From Labyrinthula sp. Ha (lineage: Eukaryota > Sar > Bigyra > Labyrinthulida > Labyrinthulaceae), in contig JAALGZ010000016.1 in NCBI GenBank assembly GCA_015227615.1, forward strand, positions 558,001-622,000: a stretch of 64,000 nucleotides of DNA. Reading direction: 5' to 3'. Below the pieces are notes generated by a model. The model did no database searches and had not been told where the DNA came from. It saw nothing but the letters and a program-made list of their open reading frames with translations. Positions within the stretch are counted from its first letter, which is position 1; every line of letters begins with the position of its first letter. The position numbers and the translations under genes are program-made. Of this stretch, positions 56,231 to 64,000 are shown one piece after another.

Positions 56231-59200
56231 TTTAGGGACTTTTCAAATTTTGTTTTTTTTCTTGATCTGACTGTATGGAAAAATTCATGGCTGATATGGT
56301 CATCTTGAAAATATTTTTGGTGGAATAAAATTTTTACTGCCGTTAAAATACAATAGTTGAAAAAAATACGAAATATAATAAAATAGTAGAGATTATAATA
56401 GTTATTATATAGATTTAAGCATAAAGTATTCACTGCCCAAAATTTCTTCTTTTTATTCAGAGGTTTCAATGCAGAAAAGGTTTCTTAAAAGGTATCCATT
56501 TGAAAGAATTAATATTCTTCTAGTCATTTTCATTACAAGTAACTATTGGAATATTTCTTTTGTGGATTAAGATTATTTTTTATGCAATACATGTTTCACA
56601 ATGCCTTTGTAGATACTTAAAATGTTGTCTTGTTGTAATGAAAGGAAATATAGTTGACTGGATATGTGAGTAGCAGTAGTGCTTTCAACTGCCCAAAATG
56701 CCCTTACTCTGGAGTTCAGAGAGGACTAGTTGAACTTTAACACAGGTAAGTCTTTGGATTTATGCTCGCATGCCTTGCAGGGAGCTGCTATCTGGTAGAT
56801 CAATGCGTGCTTTGATTTGAAAAATCAATCGTTTCCTCTACTTTGCAGGCAATAATTCGGGTAGATCTTCTTCAATATGTTTTCTACATATTAATTGTTC
56901 GTGAATGTTATTCTTTTACTCTGAATATTGCATCTAAGCTTCCACCTTCATTTTGTGAAAATTTCCATTTTGTTTTGAGATATTGTGTACCGACACAGGT
57001 GCTAACGAATAAGTTAAACTTACCTGCGCTTATTGTCCTAACCGAATTTTTTTCTTGTTATTTTGCGCCATTTACACTCCAGTTTCAAATTAAACCACAG
57101 TTATTAAAATATTGCCCGGTCAGATTCACATTTGCGTTTTCAGTATCGCGTCTGTACTTACATTTTCACATTTGCCACACTTTTCACATTTTGGCTCCAG
57201 ATGTTCACATTTATCCATCTTAAATCAAATTTCTTTGAAGACTAGTGAAAACATTGAACATTTTAATTTAATCCTGAGGGGAAAAGGTGATATAGGCTTC
57301 GAACTACATTTTTGTGTTTTTCGTTACTATGCCGAATGTCGAAATTTTCCAGATTTAGAGGTCAACTAGTTTAGAACTAAGTACATATGAATGGTATAAG
57401 CTAAACTCATTAAAAAACCCTTGTACTTGCTAAGACAAAAAGTATTTATGCTTATGATTCAGTCTCTCATGTCGTTTCACTTATTAAGTACCGATAGATA
57501 AAGTTTCGTCGTACGGTGCACTGAAATGGGAATACAGACTCTCAGTCTTCAATCTAAGGCCATACTTTTGCTATGTATGCAGTTATTGCGACCCAACGTT
57601 AGCACGGGCTCTGACTTGTTGATACTGGTGAGGATTATCTGGTGCTTCGCGAATTTCTGTGGTAAGATCGAAATTGTCTACACTGAGTTGAAATTGAGGT
57701 TACGCAGACCGAAACTCAATGGGCAAATGTGAGACTGTTATAGTAGAGCGTGATATTAGGATGTAAATGGCATAGCTAGTTCAAGACCCTTTAAATCTCT
57801 TTTGCTTCTGGATCAACTTTAAATTTATTCTTTGGAAACCATGATTGCATTCTTTCTGTTTCTCAAAATCACCATAGCTACTCAGTAAAGGATTAGTTTC
57901 GACCATAACTTCTCTGCGAGATCCGTTGATTCCATGTAAATGTAGTCCCCTTAAAAAGTTCTATCATACGCTTAAATATTTATCGATATCGGTATAACTA
58001 CACTTGAGTAATAGCAAGTCATCATTTAAAACTTGAATAAATAAGACATCAAATAAGCAGCATTAGGAGCTTGGGGTGAATCTCACTAGTTATTCTCTTC
58101 TTAAATTGGATTTTCTTGAATCTCATTGAGGCATAGGCGGAAGAAATGGCATATGTACTTGATGTCTTACTCCATTGCTGTAGAGAATATTTGCCAGAAG
58201 AATATGGTATTATGTTTTTTGTTATAGCTTAAAGTGATAGCCCGTTTCTTCGTTGATAATTTAGTTCCGACCAAATTCTGTTAATGTTTTCCTGGTTATA
58301 CTTCTTTCCTTCATCCCATGACTAGATACTTTTACTCCCTACTTATTGCTTATCTAAGCTTGTGTAAATTTATCCATTCGAATTAAAGGTTATTGTTTAA
58401 GCGCGTATTATATATGAGGTTATAAGAGAAGCACAATTACTTCCATCCTTCCCAGCAGGCAATAATGAGAGAAAATCACGATTTGACTGATAAACTGCTT
58501 CTTATTTAAGGTTATTGATTCTCGAACACAATGTGCTGGCTGCTATCGCTTCAACAGGAAAAATAATTCTTGTATGCTTTGTCACATGGTGGAAATATTG
58601 GGATAGGTGAAATGACCAGTGCCAGCTTCAATTGAGCAACATCTTATTGCTTATTACCTTACTGGAGGACACCGCACTAAGGCTCCAAATAAAGGAATCA
58701 AAATACTATATTTGACAAGCTATAGCCCTCTACGGGAACTCAATACAACCGAATGTCCTAATTTTGAGGCGAGTTATATCAATGCTATACGTCACATAAC
58801 ATAGTTGTCATCGAGAAAGTTATTTAAATGTAACTGTTGCTTAGAAAACCCTTAGAGTAGTTAGAAGAAAGATACAAAGATTGCCAGATCATCTCCACTG
58901 TTAAGTTTAACTTAAAGTGTATTTTTGCGTAGACCTTGACTTCTGGATGGGAGGAACTATAGTTTCACACAGATATGACAGGGTAAACTATTACTCATCG
59001 CCGAAAGAAATATACATCTATGTAGTCCTCGTTAAGAAGGCGGATGCCCCACATATAGTTAAGTACTACATAAAGCATAATATAAGATTTTCTCACTTTC
59101 GATGGTTACATCTTGTGTCTTCTATCCGAAAGCAAAATATAATTAACTACAAGCAAATCTTCTATGCATTGTAACTTGCCCCAAGTTAGAATGATTTCAT

Positions 59201-61141
59201 AATATATAGAGGATTCTTCATTATAGTCGAACCAGAGTAGTAATGGCGCCACACAACAGATCTCTTTAGTAAACAGATACTTTTTCATTCGGTAATACAA
59301 TTTGAGGTTAGTCAACAATTCTAACATATTTATACGACCTATGAAGATTTTTGAGCTTCTTAAGGGTTACTTCAGAGAGTATCACGTCAGATTTTCTGAA
59401 ATTAGAAAACCCAAGATACTTGCAGTGACTAAACTGTTCATATTCATGTATCTGCACCAAGGCTGATAACACAACATAGACGATTAATTTGCAGAATTTA
59501 CCTGCTCAACTTTTTGTAGGTGCTAATCTAGTGAAAGAAACACTAGAAGATATGTAATTTAATCTTCGAGCATGATCAATGAAATTCTACCCGAGAAAAA
59601 TAATAACTTGAGAAACAAGCAAAAATATATCTAGTTTTCTACCCTAAATTTGACCAGCTAAATATTTTCTCTTTTTATCGTTATTAACGATAAATATTGG
59701 GGTCCTGGATCTGTAAACTAAAATAACATCCAATTATCTAAAACACGAAAACTCTGTAGAAAAGTCACTATCAAGTTCCTTCGCTACGTACATTTAACTT
59801 CCGGAACATTAATCTTTCCTGTAATATTAAGGTTTTTTCGGTGTAATAATAATGAATTTTTTCTTCCTACAAGAGTTTTTTACCTGAATATATATACCTA
59901 ATAACATGGATCCATAAACAAGAAAAAGGAGCACTGATTAATACCTTGTGTCTCGCAATGTAGGTTGATTGATCTAGAGTTTTTTCCTTTACCACAGTCT
60001 TAGATCTTAAACTGAAAGGCTAATAGATAAATTCAACTGATTTTCTCAGCATCGCATTTTCATTCTATAGAGTTTTCCAATAGTCCTGGCAGCCTAGTCC
60101 ACTTAGGCTTGATACTCGTCAAGTATAGTCTAAGTATCTAAATGCGAGTAAACAATCTAATTGGTAATTATTTTGAGGCACGGTTAAACCTAGGGTATTT
60201 TCAAATTAAACTGCAGTAAGATCTTGGCTCTATAAATACTATTACTCATAAAGCAAAGCTTGGGGTTTGCGCATTGAGACCTGTAAACATAGATCAACCC
60301 CAATACACTTGATATGGAGCTACTATCGGCTGGTCCAGTATTTAGCGAAATTTTCTTGGTATATTTAATGCCTTGTACAATCAGAAACAATATAAATGTA
60401 TATTTCAGTGAAAAACCACAGATTGTATGAGCTTGATTGGTACAAGATATTACCATGAATTTGGTAATATTGTCATTGCCAAATAGTTTTATCTTCCCGG
60501 GAAGACAAGGGATCTTCTATACGTTAAGACATACCAGGTTCTTCAATTAAATAGTAAAAATTTTTAAATTACTTATCATATAAATAATTTACTGACTATA
60601 TTATTCGGGATTGAACTATACTTTTCCTTCATCCAATTTAATTTATTTGTCGTTAGTGCTGGTTCATAAACAGAGCATAATACATGAAAATTGGAACAGG
60701 AATCTATCAGTAGCAGAATTAGTAACATAATATACATTTTTTAAAAGTTTTTTTAAGCTTAAACGATATTAATCTACTGTTTCTCAAAATTTTCAGACAT
60801 TCTCTTGTAGTTGCTCTGCTTGAAGCTTAGGGATGCCATGCCAATGTTTTTGTTTGGAGCTCTAAAACATATATTCTCTTGATTACCTACGGAAAGAGAA
60901 ATATTTTTTAGTATCAAAACTAACTATATTTGAAGGTATTAAATACCAACTAAGAGTACTTCGTAATCCATAATATTAGAAGTCTTTATCTATCTTATGT
61001 TTCAATATAATAATATGTAATCCATTTATTAAAACAATGTCACATTACTACAATAAGAACAAAAAAACATTGTCTTCAAAAAACAATCAGACACAAGCCC
61101 AAACGAAGAAAGTTTAATCATATCCAGAATCCCCCTATACA
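56231..61141. other. Coding-free stretch between islands D and E
   Basis: About 4.9 kb. A 126-codon plus-strand frame (56843-57223) has no recognisable domain and covers a run of TTCACATTT repeats. Other frames are under 90 codons. I see no RNA gene, transposon or long repeat. Confidence 0.5.
57125..57212 (+). repeat. Four copies of TTCACATTT in 88 bp
   Basis: The 9-mer occurs exactly at 57125, 57165, 57183 and 57204, spaced 40, 18 and 21 bp. It may be a degenerate minisatellite or a cluster of binding sites. No gene start lies close. Confidence 0.55.
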
Positions 61142-64000
61142 ATGAACTTTCCAAAATTTGGATTCAAAAAAGATCCATGGGAGTCTATAAAAACAAAATA
61201 TTCTCCCTCTGTTGTATGCATCTCTGTAATTTACCCGAAACCCTTTTCCCATTACGTTACTTCAAACGAATCCATCGCATCTGCAACTGGTTTTATCGTA
61301 GATTCTTCCCTGGGGTTAATTCTAACAAATAAACATGTTGTTGGACAAGGTCCAGTTCGAATGACAGCAAAATTTCTTTCTAATCAAGAACTTGAATTAA
61401 CCCCACTCTTTGTAGATCCAGTTCATGATTTCGCATTTGTTTTTTACGATCCAGCAAAATTAACAGCAAACAAGAAAATAATTTCCATCCCTTTATTTCC
61501 AAATGCAGCATCCTCGTAAATTTTTATTTCATCCTCATTTTTTTTCTTAGATCTGATAAAATATTAATCATGGGAAATAATGGAGGAGAACGTTTAACTT
61601 TTGTAGAATCTGTTATTGGACAAACAAAGAAAACAATTGATCATCCACTTTGTTATAATACTTTTTTTTTCTCTGCTACTGATTTAACCGTTGGTGGTTC
61701 ATCTGGAGGACCAGTAATCAATTCAAACGGACAAGCTGTAGCAGTAGTTTCTTGTGGGAATATTGAAGATCATTCAAGTTTTTATTTGCCTTTGTTTAGA
61801 CCAAAAAAAATATTAGAAGATATTCAGAATGGTACTCGTTTTGAAGATATTCAAAGAGGAAGTTTTCTAGTTTCTTTTGGATATAAAGTTTTCGAAGAAT
61901 TGTATAGATTTGGAGTAAATGAAAATAAATTGAACGAAATAAAAAAAGAAGTTTTAAAAGAGATTGAACCAATAGTTGAGGGTGAAATTGAAACAAAAAA
62001 TGAAGAGATCTTAGAATTTAACTTTGAGTATGATTTTGAAGGTTTACTTGTTGTAGATCGACTTCTTGAAGACGGTGTTGGATATGAATCTGGATTACGT
62101 GCAGGTGATATTATTGTACGTATAAATAGTGTTTATGTAGAAAATTATATTCAAATTGAAGAAATCTTAGATAAATATGTTGGTAAAATAACAACTGTTG
62201 ATATAATTAGACCTACGAAAGGTATAGATGATGTGGAATTTTTTGATTTAGCATCTGAAAGTGATGAAATGATACATCTTGAAGTTCTTGTTGAAAACTT
62301 ACGTTCTATTGAACCAAAAGAATATTTAGAAGTGAGTAATGCTGTTTGTCATGAACTTGAATATCCACTTGCACTTGCAAATAATCTTCCTTTAAAAGGT
62401 GTATATTTAAACTCTCTTGGATATATGTTTCAAGAATTAAGTAAATCTGTTCGGCATTTTGGACCTCCAGTAATATTAAAGCTAGGGCATAATAATACGT
62501 TCAATTTAGAGTCATTTCAAAAAGCTATTGAAAAATGTCCCAATGGATCTCGAGTAGCCGTTAAATATTATAATATATATAATCGAACGAAAGAAAATTT
62601 TGCTGCGATTACAGTGGATAAAAGATGGTATCCATTTATATTGGCTGAAAGAGGTAAAAAGTTATTAAAAAGCAAGATTGAGAAGCAATTAGTGTTAGAT
62701 GAAGCGCCAGAAGTGAAAGGTGTAAATTCAAGTTCTCAACAGTTGATTACTGTGTCTAAACAAGGAAGAAGATCAAGATCGTTTTTAGAAAGTGGTAATA
62801 AAAGAATAAGTAAAGATAGAGGAACAAGTAAAGATTTTATATCTAAACAGTTTCGTAAAAGTTCAGCAAACACTCAAATTTTCAAAGAAAAAATAATAAA
62901 TATAACTATTTTTGGAGATAAATGGAAATATAGAAATATAGCTCAAGAAACAAGAGATAATCAAGATATTATTATTTCTACTGAAAAAACTAATGATAAA
63001 GATTTTTTTGATAATGTAGATCCTTTTGATGCTCTTGGATATGTTGAGTTTAAAACTCCTTTTTCTCTTGATGCAACAACTTTTTCTCGTTGTTTTGGTG
63101 TTGGTTTAGTTGTAGATTCTAATCTTGGATTAGTAATTTGTGAAAGAATGACTGTTCCAACAACTTTAGGTGATTTTTATATTACTTTTAATGCTTCTAC
63201 AATTGTACGCTGTAAAGTTTTATTTGTACATCCTTTTCATGAATTTTCTATTTTACAGTATGATGTAAATAAAGCAAAAAAAAGTGTTTTATGTTTTCCT
63301 AAGTTCTTAGACTTAGTTTCTGAGAGAATAGAAGATTACCACAGTTTAAAAGTTGAATATTTTGGAATGACTAGTAAACAAGATAGACTTGAAAGTTTTT
63401 GTGAAATTACAAAAGTTGATTATCTTTATGTTGAACCAAAAATTGCGAAACCCCAATTTGTTCCTAAAAATGTTGAGTTTTTTAGTTCAAATGCACCAAT
63501 AAAAGGTGTTGGTGGAATTTACATGTACAAAGAAAAAGTTATGGGCTTTAATTTTTACTTTTCCGATCAGAAATTTAGAGGTCTTTTTGCTGCTGATGTT
63601 TTTCCTTTTTTACAACAAATTCGAACTAATTTACTTGAAAACAAAAACAAACTTACTAAAATTCATCTTCTTCCGGTTCAATTTAATAGACTTACCTTAG
63701 TTCAAGCTATTTCTGTGCAGCATTTAGATGATGAATGGGCTGCCAAAGTTCTGAAAAGCATGGGTCGATATTCTCGTTCCTTACTTACAATCTCAAGAAT
63801 AATGAGTCCATCTGATGCTAGTAGCAAATTACTTGAAAATGACATTCTTTTAGCAATTGACGACGAGGTTACCACAAGTTTTTTTAAGGTGCAAAAAAAA
63901 TGTTCCGAAGCTGCATTTCGCGACCCCAAGAATCCTTCAGTTAAAATTACTGTCTTACGAAGTCCATCAGTTCTCGAATTCTCGAATGTCTCGTTGTCTT
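61142..64000 (+). CDS. Nma111/DegP7-type tandem HtrA serine protease, 3'-partial (2+ exons)
   Basis: Exon 1 is 61142-61515, then a 35-nt intron (61516-61550), then exon 2 open from 61551 to the window end; 941 residues are visible. The first protease domain is complete: His65 in TNKHVVG, Asp96 in DPVHDFAF, Ser176 in GGSSGGPV. PDZ 1 lies near 62030-62220 (GLLVVDRLLEDG, GLRAGDIIVRIN). The second protease-like domain (about 63030-63600) keeps the fold strands (GVGLVVDSNLGLVIC, HPFHEFSILQYD), but its His and Ser are gone, as in this family. PDZ 2 starts near 63780 (SRIMSPSDAS, ENDILLAIDD). Yeast Nma111 and plant DegP7 (about 1000-1100 residues) share this doubled layout and act in nuclear or plastid protein quality control and apoptosis-like death. 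A Ser/Lys/Arg-rich insert lies near 62700-62900. Confidence 0.9.

Noticed and set aside
56843-57223. 126-codon plus-strand open frame
   Set aside because: Overlaps the TTCACATTT repeats; hydrophobic residues arise from T-rich DNA and no domain is visible.
52338-64000. Viral or prokaryotic origin of the window
   Set aside because: Spliced genes, TBP, POLE, complex I and axonemal genes with similar base composition throughout show ordinary nuclear DNA.

Overview
The window is nuclear DNA of a flagellated single-celled eukaryote. Protein genes are interrupted by very short GT..AG introns of 28-35 nt, 13 of which I could place. The genes include a complete DNA polymerase epsilon catalytic subunit, TBP, a respiratory complex I subunit, a PP2C phosphatase, an axonemal dynein-associated protein (so the cell builds a cilium or flagellum), a calcium-regulated actin-bundling protein and a channelrhodopsin. 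A plant-type dihydrodipicolinate reductase points to lysine synthesis by the diaminopimelate route, as in plants, algae and oomycete-like stramenopiles and unlike fungi. A heterotrophic or algal flagellate, perhaps a stramenopile, fits best, but I cannot name the organism.

Layout. Positions 1-13068 hold two nearly identical head-to-tail copies of a Ty3/gypsy-type LTR retrotransposon (period 6815 bp) that share one LTR at 5989-6253; the left copy is cut by the window edge. Each copy encodes Gag, protease, RT, RNase H, a DDE integrase, a chromodomain, a Myb/SANT-like segment and a terminal MT-A70-type N6-adenine methyltransferase. The polyprotein reading frame is broken twice by -1 shifts at homopolymers, identically in both copies. 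Positions 13069-24706 are a gene-poor AT-rich desert with a decayed unknown coding remnant near 20.4-21.2 kb and a dead LINE endonuclease near 21.8-22.5 kb.

After that, compact gene islands alternate with coding-free stretches of 3-5 kb. Island A (24.7-28.5 kb, all minus): an ankyrin-type protein, a small acidic coiled-coil protein, and an 8-TM CREST/ceramidase-like protein with a RanBP2 zinc finger. Island B (32.6-36.6 kb): DapB and lipase maturation factor, divergent, then TBP convergent with the latter. Island C (39.9-47.8 kb): POLE followed 57 bp later by a channelrhodopsin with a degenerate receiver-like tail. Island D (51.3-56.2 kb): ABP34-like actin bundler, DNAI7/IC97-like protein, a small basic protein, NDUFA2 and PP2C. 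Island E (61.1 kb to the window end): a tandem HtrA protease of the Nma111/DegP7 type, running off the window.

The most interesting items are the retrotransposon that carries its own adenine methyltransferase, and the channelrhodopsin. The latter has a serine at the counterion position and no helix-B glutamates in the pore region, which predicts an anion channel, and it is fused to a pseudo-receiver domain. All calls come from reading the sequence and recalling family motifs; no database search was run.
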